A stretch of DNA of 64,000 nucleotides from Hymenobacter caeli (lineage in GTDB: Bacteria > Bacteroidota > Bacteroidia > Cytophagales > Hymenobacteraceae). A program made the translations under genes and the position numbers. Under the pieces are notes generated by a model. The model had not been told where the DNA came from. It saw nothing but the letters and a program-made list of their open reading frames with translations, and did not search any database. This document shows, in pieces, positions 36,594 to 44,712 of the stretch. The stretch is from assembly GCF_013294115.1 (NCBI RefSeq), contig NZ_JABSNP010000015.1:62001-126000 (forward strand), given 5' to 3'. Numbering within the stretch: the stretch's first letter is position 1; each line of letters opens with the position of its first letter.

Positions 36594-39500
36594 TTACAGC
36601 GCGTAGCGCAGCCCGAACTGGAACTGGCGCGGGGCGCTGGCGTTGCGCCGCACGATACCCGAGCCCGCCGGGCCCACCTGAATCTGGTTGCTCTGGGTGG
36701 CGTTGTTGGCGTAGCCGCTCAGGTTCTGGGTGTTGAGCACGTTGAACACGTCGGCCGTCAGCTCCACGCGGCTCGGGCCCTCGCCCAGGTGCAGGGTGTA
36801 CTGCGCGCCCACGTCGAACGTTTTCGACCAGGGCAGGCGGTCGGAGTTGCGGCCCTCGCCGGGGTAGCGGTTGGTGTTGCCCTGGTAGGTGGTGCTGAAG
36901 GTGTTGCCGCCCCCGTTCAGGTCGTTGGTGAAGGCCTGGGTGCCGTCGGGATTGAGCACGCCGGGGATAGGGTAGGCCCCCGCCACGCGGTTGATGGGCT
37001 GGCCGCTCTGTAGCAGCGCGGCCAGGGTAAAGCGCAGGCTCCGGCTGGGATAATAGCTGCCGATGGCGTTGATGACGTGCGTGCGGTCGTTGATGGAATT
37101 AGCGAATTCCGCCCCATAGTTGTTCGCGTCGGCGGCGCGGAAGTTCACGTCCTCGGTGTCGTTTTTCAGGTTCGAGAGCGTGTAGGACACGCGATAGCTG
37201 TACACAAAGCCATCTTCAAAATGGGATTCATCTTGTTGAATGTTGAAGCTAGCGGCCATATAGCGCGAACGGCCCGCCGACTCGGTTTCGACGATGTTGC
37301 GGGCCGCGCCCGCCACCGTTTGCCCGCCGATGACGGCGCTGCCGTCGGCCTGAATCGGCACCGGCCGGGAGGCATCGGCCTGGGCGGGGGTGCGCACCAC
37401 CACGTTGTTGGGGTCGTTCTGCGGGTATTCCGACGCGGCGTTCACGTTGCGCAGCCGGAACAGGTCGTAGGAGCGGTTGTACATCACGTCTACGTAGAAC
37501 AGGGATTTGCGGCTCACCTGGTACTGGTAGCCCAGCGTGGACTGGTGCGAATAGGGGTTCTGGTAGCCGTTGGGGTTCAGGATGCGGCGTTCGTAGCCGG
37601 GCACCCCGGCGCGCTGGTTTTGCAGGGTTGCGCCCGAGGGCCCTTGCAGGTAGGCCACGTTGCGGGCGCTGCCGCTCAGGTTGCCGTCGAAGGTGATGCG
37701 GTCCACGTCCGTGCCGGCGGGCAGGGCCCCCAGGCGCACCAGCTCGCGCAGCTCGGTTTTGTAGTCGGCCGAGGTCGTATTCTGCTGCAAGGCATCGCTG
37801 TACACGGTGTACAGAATCTTGTCGTAGAAGAGGCCGTAGCCGCCGCGCAGGCTGCTGCGGTCGGTGAGGCGGTAGTTGAAATTGGCCCGCGGGGCCACGT
37901 TGTTGCGGTCGCCGTGCGCGGCCCCGCCCTTCGAGAGGTTGTCGTAGTCGTAGCGCACGCCCAGGGTCACGTTCAGGCGGTCGGTCACGGCGTAGAGGTC
38001 TTCGAGGTAGATGTTGTACAGGTTTTGGGTGGCCCCGAAAGACTGCGGGCGCAGCTCCACGCTGTAGCTGTTCACCTGCACGTTGGCCGGAATATCGTTG
38101 ATGCTCAGGTCCGCACCAAGGTTGCGGGCCCGCAGCGCGTCGAGCTGCGCCTGGCTCAGCGACACATTGTAGCTGCCGTTGGGGTTGCCGCCGCCGTAGA
38201 GCGAGTGCACCGTGCTGATGATGCCCAGGCCCCCTTTGAACGTGCTGCGGCCGCTTTGGAGCGTGAATTTCTGCTGGGCCTGGACGGTGCTCTGGTGCGA
38301 GTCGAACAGGTAGCCGGGGTGGCCGAGCACGGCCACGGCCTGGCCGGCGGGGTCGAGCACCGTCACGTCGGGGCTGTTGGGGTTGAAGGCCCCGGCGTAG
38401 TTCCAGCGGAAGCGGGCGTACTGCACGTCGGTTTCGGAGGTGACGCGCCGGCCCACGTACACGTTCTGCGAGGCGATTTCGACGGAGTTGCGGTCCTGCT
38501 GGTTGCCGGTCGAGGGAAAGGCCACGCCGCCGTCGAGCCCGCCGCCCTGGCGCTCGATGTTCACGATGCCCACGTTGGCCCGCAGCGACGAGCGGAACCG
38601 CTCGCTCCAGCGCTGGTCGAGCTTGCCCGAGAGGTAGGTGAAGCGGTTGCGGCCCCGCACGGTGGCGGCCACGCCCAGCTCGGGCGAGGTCAGCGCGTTG
38701 TCCTTGGTGTCGAAGGTCTGCTCGGCGTCCACGTAGAAAAACGTCTTGTCTTTCACCAGGGCCCCGCCCACGGCAAAGCCGAACTGCTGGCGCTGGAAGC
38801 CGTTTTGCACCTGGTTGCCCGAGAGGTCGCGCTGCGGAAAATCCGTCTTGCCGTCGATCGAGGGCCCCGGCCGGGTCAGGTAGAACGCCTCTGCCGTCAG
38901 GTTGTTGGAGCCCGACTTGGTGGTCACGTTCACGATGCCGTTGGCCGAGTTGCCGAACTCGGTGGAGAAATTGTTGGTGAGCACGCTCACGTTTTGGGCA
39001 AAGCCCACCGGAATGGCGAAGCGCTGCCCGCCCAGGAAGTTCTCGTTGTTGTCGAGCCCGTCGATCAGGTAGTTGGTATACAGCCCGTTGGCCCCGTTGA
39101 TGCTCACGTTGGGCGCTTCCGAAAAGAAGCCCGTGGCCAGCGTCACGTTGGGCAGCCGGTACAGGGCCCGGGTGATGTCGCGGGCCTCGATCGGAAGCTC
39201 GCGCAGCTCGCGCGCCGAGAGCTGCGAGGCCACCTCCGCGTTCTGGGTGTTGACGGTGGTGGCGTTGTTGGGGGCCCGCACCACCACGCCTTCCAGCGCC
39301 TGGGTGCTCACGCTGGGCAGCACCAGCGTCACGCTGGGGCTGGAGTTGGCGCGCAGCACGAGGTTGGCTTCGCGCACGGCCTGGTACTGGTCGCTCACGG
39401 TGGTGCTCACGGCGTAGCTGCCGGCCGTGCTCAGGCCCCGGAAGCGGGCCTTGCCCTGGGCATCGGTGGGCTGCTCGGTGCTGAAGCCAATGGCGGCGTT

Positions 39501-39641
39501 GTCGAGGTGCACGGGCAGGCCCACCACGGGCTTGCGGGCGTTGTCCTGCACCGACACCACCAGGTCGACCTGGGCAAAGGCGCGGGGCTGAAACCCAACA
39601 AGCAGGAATAAAAAGGCAACGAGGGAGAAGAGCTTTTTCAT
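36594..39641 (-). CDS. TonB-dependent receptor with carboxypeptidase-like N-domain
   Basis: A 1015-residue outer-membrane receptor. The signal peptide (MKKLFSLVAFLFLLVGFQPRAFAQ) is followed by a carboxypeptidase-regulatory-like domain (about 25-120). The plug has LRELPIEARDITRALYRLPN, YLIDGLDNNENFLGG and GIVNVTTKSGSNNL. The barrel ends RQFQFGLRYAL. This is not the SusC subtype and no SusD is adjacent. Standing immediately upstream of an ABC importer on the same strand, it probably brings the same ligand across the outer membrane. The long frame upstream of ATG 39641 is non-coding. Confidence 0.92.
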   Translation of the reverse strand: MKKLFSLVAFLFLLVGFQPRAFAQVDLVVSVQDNARKPVVGLPVHLDNAAIGFSTEQPTDAQGKARFRGLSTAGSYAVSTTVSDQYQAVREANLVLRANSSPSVTLVLPSVSTQALEGVVVRAPNNATTVNTQNAEVASQLSARELRELPIEARDITRALYRLPNVTLATGFFSEAPNVSINGANGLYTNYLIDGLDNNENFLGGQRFAIPVGFAQNVSVLTNNFSTEFGNSANGIVNVTTKSGSNNLTAEAFYLTRPGPSIDGKTDFPQRDLSGNQVQNGFQRQQFGFAVGGALVKDKTFFYVDAEQTFDTKDNALTSPELGVAATVRGRNRFTYLSGKLDQRWSERFRSSLRANVGIVNIERQGGGLDGGVAFPSTGNQQDRNSVEIASQNVYVGRRVTSETDVQYARFRWNYAGAFNPNSPDVTVLDPAGQAVAVLGHPGYLFDSHQSTVQAQQKFTLQSGRSTFKGGLGIISTVHSLYGGGNPNGSYNVSLSQAQLDALRARNLGADLSINDIPANVQVNSYSVELRPQSFGATQNLYNIYLEDLYAVTDRLNVTLGVRYDYDNLSKGGAAHGDRNNVAPRANFNYRLTDRSSLRGGYGLFYDKILYTVYSDALQQNTTSADYKTELRELVRLGALPAGTDVDRITFDGNLSGSARNVAYLQGPSGATLQNQRAGVPGYERRILNPNGYQNPYSHQSTLGYQYQVSRKSLFYVDVMYNRSYDLFRLRNVNAASEYPQNDPNNVVVRTPAQADASRPVPIQADGSAVIGGQTVAGAARNIVETESAGRSRYMAASFNIQQDESHFEDGFVYSYRVSYTLSNLKNDTEDVNFRAADANNYGAEFANSINDRTHVINAIGSYYPSRSLRFTLAALLQSGQPINRVAGAYPIPGVLNPDGTQAFTNDLNGGGNTFSTTYQGNTNRYPGEGRNSDRLPWSKTFDVGAQYTLHLGEGPSRVELTADVFNVLNTQNLSGYANNATQSNQIQVGPAGSGIVRRNASAPRQFQFGLRYAL

Positions 39642-39751
39642 GCGAAAAAGTGAGGCAAGCTGAAAAAAGAATACGTCGGCCGGCCCGGCCGCTCCGCGCG
39701 CTTCGTCGAAGCGGCACTTAGCAGTTGGGTGGGCAAACAACCCGTAGTTTT

Positions 39752-40489
39752 TCAGTAAGCCGGGGGCCCGCGGCGCGGCTGGGCCGGGGCCGCCCCGGGG
39801 CGGTCGGCCGGGGCAGGGTTCTTGGGGGCGGCGGCGGCTGGCCCGCGGCGCAGCCGCCGCAGGGCGCGACGCAACGCCCAGGGCAGGGCCTGCCGCAGCG
39901 CGTGGGCCAGGTCCTGCTCGTTGTCGATGTCGGCCAGCTCGGGCAGCCATCCCACGGCAGCGCCGCTGGTGCGCAGCTGGCGGGCCAGGGCCCGGCCGAG
40001 CGTCGCGGTCTGCCAGGGCAGCGCGGCCCAGGCCCGCGCCTCAAAGTGCGCCCGCGCTACGCCCAGCAGGTACACGCCGCCATCGGTGGCGGGGCCGAGC
40101 ACCGCGCCGGTGCGGGCCAGGGCCGCGAGGGCCCGGCGCAGGCGGGCGGCGTCGAGCTGCGGGCAGTCGTTGCCGATAACCAGCAGCTGCGCGTAGCCGC
40201 TGGCAAAGGCCTGTTGCAGGGCCCCGCTCAGCCGCTCGCCAAACGTATTGCCGGTTTGCCGCGACGAGTCGACGCAGATGAAGTCCACGCCGACCTGGCG
40301 GGCCACGGCCGTGGCGTGGCCGATGAGCTGGGCCGCGATGGCCGCGTTGCCCGTGCGCAGGCCGTGGCTCCTGAACCGCTTGTGCGTGGCCTCCTGCCCC
40401 GCCGAGCGGGTGAACAGCAGGAGGGCAACGGTGCTGGTGGGCAGGGAGGTAGGCAAAGCAGTTGGGTTGGCGGGCGGCACCGCAGGCAC
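39752..40489 (-). CDS. DUF2064/TIGR04282-type glycosyltransferase-like protein
   Basis: About 245 residues. VALLLFTRSAGQEATHKRF begins the family. Then come FGERLSGALQQAFASGYAQL, VIGNDCPQLDAARLRRALAA (nucleotide-sugar GNDCP motif), GAVLGPATDGGVYLLGVAR and a WLPELADIDNEQDL segment. TIGR04282 proteins are named for arsenosugar biosynthesis, but no ArsM/ArsS is here, so that role is not supported. No ATG precedes the conserved region except 40606, which adds about 39 atypical residues; a GTG at 40489 or 40480 is likelier. It is 110 bases upstream of the TonB receptor on the same strand. The C-terminus is Pro/Ala/Arg-rich. Confidence 0.72.
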   Translation of the reverse strand: MPAVPPANPTALPTSLPTSTVALLLFTRSAGQEATHKRFRSHGLRTGNAAIAAQLIGHATAVARQVGVDFICVDSSRQTGNTFGERLSGALQQAFASGYAQLLVIGNDCPQLDAARLRRALAALARTGAVLGPATDGGVYLLGVARAHFEARAWAALPWQTATLGRALARQLRTSGAAVGWLPELADIDNEQDLAHALRQALPWALRRALRRLRRGPAAAAPKNPAPADRPGAAPAQPRRGPPAY

Positions 40490-41352
40490 TGGCAGTAACA
40501 GCCGAACCTGCCGAAGCACGCTAATATTACGTCCACAATTCCATTTCCGGGGTTGCGACCGGGGGCTTTGACTCGTCAGTTGCCAAGCACCTGGCCAGGC
40601 GGCCAACCCGCCAGGGCGGCCTAGCGTCGCAGCTGGCCATTAATTAGCGCTGCCTGCGGCCATTTCCAACGGAAGCGGAACGGCCGAGAAGCGGGGCCCG
40701 CCGGCCATTTAGCGGGCAGGAGAGCGCGGTGAGGCAACCCACTTTTGGCGGCCCTGCGCAACGAGACCGGGGGCCGGCACCTCCCCCAATTGCCACACCT
40801 CGCAGGGGCCCTTATTGCCCCCGATACTAACAAAACAGGCCGCGCCCAGCAAGCCGAAAACCTGGGCGGCACACGGCGCAGCTGGGGCACGCGCTGGGGA
40901 CGGGCGCTGGTACCGGCCGGGCCCCAGCCCGGCGGCGTAGCAGCGGCGGCCGCAGGCCGGGACCGGCGGATTGGGCTGGTGGAGAAGGCCGAGGGCGCGA
41001 TTTGCAAGAACGCTTCTGTTTGGTATTGCCGACGGACGGTCGGGCGCGGTGTTGGGCCGGGGCCAGGCTGGAACGGGCGGGGGGATTGGTAACCGTTTAC
41101 CATTTTTCAATTAACAGCCGTCAAGCAGCAGTCAGCAACCGGCGGGCAAGAACCAGGCGTTGCGGGTCGGCGGCCCGGTCCAGCCCGCGCAACGCGGCCC
41201 GCACGCCTTTCCGGCTGCTGGCCGGGCCAGGGCCCGAAAAGTAATTAACGTAGTAATTTTAGCACGTTAACCAACGGGAGGTGTTTTCAGTACACTGCAT
41301 TGCCCGGACATTTGTGGTCTTTGCCACCGTCATTCCTTCTTTTCTTTTTCTG
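40490..41352. other. Long intergenic region without a convincing gene
   Basis: 863 bases between divergent genes. Short open frames exist on both strands (for example 40745-41092), but they are Pro/Arg/Gly-rich, overlap each other and have no family features. The right end becomes AT-rich (41240-41280, TAATTTTAGC), and TAATTTTAG near 41252 could be a -7 element for the dehydrogenase downstream. No repeat, RNA gene or mobile element was recognised. Confidence 0.55.
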
Positions 41353-42636
41353 ATGAAATCTTCCCTTCTCCGCTACGCTCTGCTGCCCACCGCGTTGGCC
41401 GGCAGCTTCGCGCTGTATTCCCTCACGGGCGACGCCGGCCGGGTGGCCCCCGACCCCGGCAACGCCGGCCTGAAACTGCCGGCCGGCTTCGGGGCCCTGG
41501 TGGTGGCCGAAACCGGGGCCCACGCCCGGCACATCGTCGTCACGCCCGAGGGCGGGCTGTACGTGAAGCTGGCCAAGCCCACGGCCAAAGGCGAGGGCAT
41601 TTTGGTGCTGAAACCCGCCGCGGGCGGCAAGGCCACCTTGGCCGGCGGCTTCGGCAACTACGGCGGCACGGGCCTGTTCGCCAAAAACGGCTACCTCTAC
41701 GCTTCGTCCAACCAGGAAGTGTTCCGCTACAAGCTGAACGAGAAGAACGAGGTGGTAAACCCCGCCCAGCCCGAAACCGTGGTGACGGGCCTCAAAATGG
41801 GCCGCGAGCACGAAACCAAGTCCATTGCCCTCGACAACGTGGGCAACCTGTACGTGAACATCGGGGCCTACTCGAACTCGTGCCAGGCCAAGGACCGCGA
41901 AAAAGGCTCGATGGGCCTCGCCAACTGCCCGGTGCTGGACTCGGCCGGGGGCATCTGGCAGTTCAAGGCCGACGGGCAGCGGCAGTCGTACCCGCAGGGC
42001 ACCCGCTACACCACCGGCCTGCGCAACGTGGTGGGCCTCGACTGGAACCAGCAGGACAACCAGCTCTTCGTGATGCAGCACGGCCGCGACCAGCTGCACG
42101 ACATCTTCCCGGCCATGTACGACGAGAAAACGTCGGCGGCGCTGCCGGCCGAGTGCATGTATGCCCTCAAGAAGGGTGACAACGCCGGCTGGCCCTACAT
42201 CTACTACGACCCCACCAAGCACGAGAAAATGCTGGCCCCCGAGTACGGCGGCGACGGCCAGAAGGCCGTGAACGGCCAGTACATCGACCCGGTGGCCGCC
42301 TACCCGGCCCACATGGCCCCCAACGCGCTGCTGTTCTACACCGGCACCATGTTCCCGGCCAAGTACCGCAACGGGGCCTTCATCGCCTTCCACGGCTCCT
42401 GGAACCGGGCCCCCGAGCCCCAGAAGGGCTACTTCGTGGTGTTTCAGCCGTTTAAGGACGGCAAGCCCGACGGGCAGTGGGAGGTATTTGCCGACAACTT
42501 CGCCGGTTCGGCGGAAAAGGCCGCTTCGGGCCGCGCCGACCACCGCCCCTGCGGCCTCGCCCAGGGCCCCGACGGCTCGCTCTACGTGAGCGACGACAAC
42601 AAAGGCACCATTTTCCGCATCGTTTACAACAAGTAA
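41353..42636 (+). CDS. PQQ-dependent sugar dehydrogenase, sorbosone dehydrogenase-like
   Basis: A 427-residue periplasmic beta-propeller enzyme. The signal-like N-terminus MKSSLLRYALLPTALAGSFA is followed by LPAGFGALVVAE, GREHETKSIALDNVGNLYVN, TRYTTGLRNVVGLDWN and QHGRDQLHDIFP. Later come KKGDNAGWPYIYYDP, AFHGSWNRAPEPQKGYFVVF and a C-terminal GSLYVSDDNKGTIFRI. This is the glucose/sorbosone dehydrogenase type (PF07995-like), oxidising sugars with PQQ as cofactor. A cytochrome c gene follows 10 bases later and is the likely electron acceptor. ATG 41353 begins the signal peptide. Confidence 0.85.
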   Translation: MKSSLLRYALLPTALAGSFALYSLTGDAGRVAPDPGNAGLKLPAGFGALVVAETGAHARHIVVTPEGGLYVKLAKPTAKGEGILVLKPAAGGKATLAGGFGNYGGTGLFAKNGYLYASSNQEVFRYKLNEKNEVVNPAQPETVVTGLKMGREHETKSIALDNVGNLYVNIGAYSNSCQAKDREKGSMGLANCPVLDSAGGIWQFKADGQRQSYPQGTRYTTGLRNVVGLDWNQQDNQLFVMQHGRDQLHDIFPAMYDEKTSAALPAECMYALKKGDNAGWPYIYYDPTKHEKMLAPEYGGDGQKAVNGQYIDPVAAYPAHMAPNALLFYTGTMFPAKYRNGAFIAFHGSWNRAPEPQKGYFVVFQPFKDGKPDGQWEVFADNFAGSAEKAASGRADHRPCGLAQGPDGSLYVSDDNKGTIFRIVYNK

Positions 42637-42646
42637 CGCCCACCGC

Positions 42647-43108
42647 ATGATTCGCCGTTTCCTGCCCGCATCCCTCCTCCTGGCCGTGGCGCTGGCCCTG
42701 CCGGGCACCGGGCCCGCGGGGGCCCAAACCAAGCCCAAACCCAAAGCCGCCGCCGCCGGGGCCCCCGCCCCGGCGCTGCTGGCCCAGGGCAAAAAAGTGT
42801 ACACCCAGTACTGCCTCACCTGCCACCAAGCCGACGGCGGCGGCGTGCAGAACATGAACCCGCCGCTCATCAAAACCACCTACGTGCTCGGCGACAAGGC
42901 CCGGCTGGCCAACATCCTGGTGCACGGCTTCTCGGAGCAGGTGGCCATCAACGGCGAGACGTACAACAACATCATGCCGGCCCACGATTTCCTCACCGAT
43001 GCGCAAATGGCCGCCGTGCTCACCTACGTCCGCAACTCGTTCGGCAACAAGGCCAGCGCCGTGAGCGTGGCCGAAGTGAAAGCCGCCCGGGCCGCCGGCA
43101 AGAAGTAA
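42647..43108 (+). CDS. Class I cytochrome c
   Basis: A 153-residue exported protein (signal MIRRFLPASLLLAVALALPG...AQ). A haem-binding CLTCH motif sits at the start of the domain (VYTQYCLTCHQADGGGVQ) and the axial methionine in NNIMPAHDFL. The helix AQMAAVLTYVRNSFGN closes the fold. It follows the PQQ dehydrogenase by 10 bases, so it probably carries its electrons to the respiratory chain. Confidence 0.92.
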   Translation: MIRRFLPASLLLAVALALPGTGPAGAQTKPKPKAAAAGAPAPALLAQGKKVYTQYCLTCHQADGGGVQNMNPPLIKTTYVLGDKARLANILVHGFSEQVAINGETYNNIMPAHDFLTDAQMAAVLTYVRNSFGNKASAVSVAEVKAARAAGKK

Positions 43109-43133
43109 GCCGCGGCCCCGTTTCAATGGCCAG

Positions 43134-43170
43134 GGCCCCGCCGCTACCGCGTTGGTAGCGGCGGGGCCTT
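43134..43170 (+). terminator. Hairpin after the cytochrome c gene
   Basis: 15-base perfect arms (43134-43148 and 43154-43168) with a 5-base loop. The T tract is only two bases, so termination efficiency is uncertain. It lies 25 bases past the stop. Confidence 0.65.
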
Positions 43171-43270
43171 GCGCTTGGGTAGCTATCCAAAAACAGTTGC
43201 CAGTCAATAAGTTATTGGTTTTCTAACCATTCACAACGAGCAATTGATAACTAACGGCCTGGGGCGTGGC

Positions 43271-44338
43271 TCACGCGCCGGCCGGGCCGCGCAGCGACGA
43301 TTCGCGCACCATTAGTTCGGGCTGGAGCACCACCTGGCGCTGGGCCGAGGCGCGGCCGGGGTCGGCGACCAGCTCCAGGAGCATGCGCACGGCGGCCTGG
43401 CCCATCTCCTCGCAGTGCTGGTCCACGGACGTGAGCCGGGGCTCGGTGATGAGCGTGAAGCCCTCGTTGCTGAAGCCGGCCAGGGCCACGTCGGCGGGCA
43501 CGCGGCGGCCGGCGGCCTTCAGCACTTGCAGGGCCCCGAGCAGGGCCGAGTCGCCGGCCGCGAACACGGCGTCGGGCGGGGCGGGCAGGGCCAGCAGGGC
43601 CCGCATGGCCCGCTCGCCGTCTTCCTGGGTCATGTCCGCGTCCACGACCAGCGCGGCGTCGGCGGGGCGGCCGGCGTCGGCCAGCGCGTCGAGGTAGCCC
43701 TGGCGGCGGCCCTGGTAGATGGTCATGTGCGGGGGCCCGGCGATGTGGGCCACCCGCTGGCAGCCCTGCGCCAGCAGGTGCTGGGTGGAAATGTAGCCCC
43801 CCGCCCGGTCGTTGAGCACCACCGCGTTCACGGCTTCGGCGGCCGGCGTGCGGTCGAAAAACACCAGCGGCGTGCCGCGCTTGCGCACCTTGTCGAAGTG
43901 CCGGAAGTCGTGCGTGCCGCGGGCCAGCGACACGAGCAGGCCCGCCACCTGGGCCCCGAGCAGCGTGTCGATGTTGCGGCGCTCCTGCACCACGTCTTCG
44001 CTCGACTGGCAGATGATGACGCTGTAGCCGGCCTTGGTGGCGGCCTGCTCGATGCCGTGGACCACGGACGCGAAAAACCGCCCTTCGATGTAGGGCACCA
44101 CCACGCCCAGCAAGCGGCTTTGGCCCCGGCGCAGGGCGGCGGCCAGGTGGTTGGGCTGGTAGTTGAGCTTCTTGGCCAGCTTGAGCACCTTCTGCTTGGT
44201 GGCGGGCCCGATGCTGTGGTGGTCGCTCAGGGCCCGCGAAATGGTCGTCGTGGACACGCCCAGCTCGCGGGCCAAGTCGGCCATTGACACGGGGGCCCCG
44301 TTGGCGGGCAGGTCGTCGGAAGTGCCGCGTCGGGCCAT
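43271..44338 (-). CDS. LacI-family transcriptional regulator
   Basis: A 355-residue repressor. The LacI helix-turn-helix (SMADLARELGVSTTTISRALS) is followed by the hinge ALRRGQSRLLGVVVPYI and a periplasmic-binding-type ligand domain. That domain contains YSVIICQSSED, PLVFFDRTPAAEAVNAVVLND, VAHIAGPPH, AVFAAGDSALLGAL and LTSVDQHCEEMGQAAVRMLL. It is divergent from two GH43 genes with an operator candidate between, so it probably controls the arabinan locus with arabinose or an oligosaccharide as inducer. ATG 44338 is used; a TTG three codons upstream is possible. Confidence 0.9.
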   Translation of the reverse strand: MARRGTSDDLPANGAPVSMADLARELGVSTTTISRALSDHHSIGPATKQKVLKLAKKLNYQPNHLAAALRRGQSRLLGVVVPYIEGRFFASVVHGIEQAATKAGYSVIICQSSEDVVQERRNIDTLLGAQVAGLLVSLARGTHDFRHFDKVRKRGTPLVFFDRTPAAEAVNAVVLNDRAGGYISTQHLLAQGCQRVAHIAGPPHMTIYQGRRQGYLDALADAGRPADAALVVDADMTQEDGERAMRALLALPAPPDAVFAAGDSALLGALQVLKAAGRRVPADVALAGFSNEGFTLITEPRLTSVDQHCEEMGQAAVRMLLELVADPGRASAQRQVVLQPELMVRESSLRGPAGA

Positions 44339-44471
44339 ACTGGGCAAATAAGCACGCCGGGAAATGAAATTGGCAGGGCGGCGCAGGCCAAAATTAGGGG
44401 CTCCCCGCCGAATGGCGGCTCAAAGGCGGAGCGCAGGCCCCTCCTGGCAGCGCTTGGGCAAGCTACGCATT

Positions 44472-44485
44472 CACAATCGTTTGTG
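44472..44485. promoter_or_regulatory. LacI-type operator candidate in the regulator/GH43 gap
   Basis: CACAATCGTTTGTG is a 14-base palindrome with one mismatched pair and a central CG, as in LacI/GalR operators. It lies in the 374-base AT-rich gap (44339-44712) between the divergent regulator and the first GH43 gene. A second half-site, CACAATCG, occurs at 44696-44703 just before the GH43 ATG. Confidence 0.5.
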
Positions 44486-44552
44486 CAAAATATTTGCTGC
44501 CGGGACGTATTATTTCGCTGCTAACGGCGGCCATGCCACCTTTTTTGTTTGG

Positions 44553-44569
44553 CTATTTTATTAAAATAG
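44553..44569. promoter_or_regulatory. AT-rich palindrome in the regulator/GH43 gap
   Basis: CTATTTTATTAAAATAG is a 17-base perfect palindrome apart from its central base. It could be a regulatory site or a small hairpin; there is no direct evidence for either. Confidence 0.35.
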
Positions 44570-44712
44570 TCGGAGAATTATGAAATTATCTGTTTGCTTA
44601 TCAGTATTTTATTCAATATTTTACTGCGTAATTAGCCGCACCCCAGCGCCTGTCCGCGCTGGCTCCCGCGGAAATTTTGTAACTAGCGCCGCGTACACAA
44701 TCGATAATTCAA

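Noticed and set aside
37077..39611. 844-codon plus-strand open frame opposite the TonB receptor
   Set aside because: Antisense shadow with Val/Gly/His bias and no domain; the receptor motifs on the minus strand are unambiguous.
39752..40489. Arsenosugar biosynthesis role for the TIGR04282 protein, together with the nearby radical SAM enzyme
   Set aside because: The radical SAM protein does not look like ArsS to me, no ArsM is present, and the DUF2064 family is broader than that pathway.
40621..41110. Overlapping short frames on both strands upstream of the PQQ dehydrogenase
   Set aside because: Pro/Arg/Gly-rich, mutually overlapping, no ribosome-binding or promoter signal and no recognisable domain.
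43172..43262. Degenerate AT-rich repeat between cytochrome c and the LacI gene
   Set aside because: Only loose similarity between TTGCCAGTCAATAAG and CAATTGATAACTAAC segments; no clear arms.
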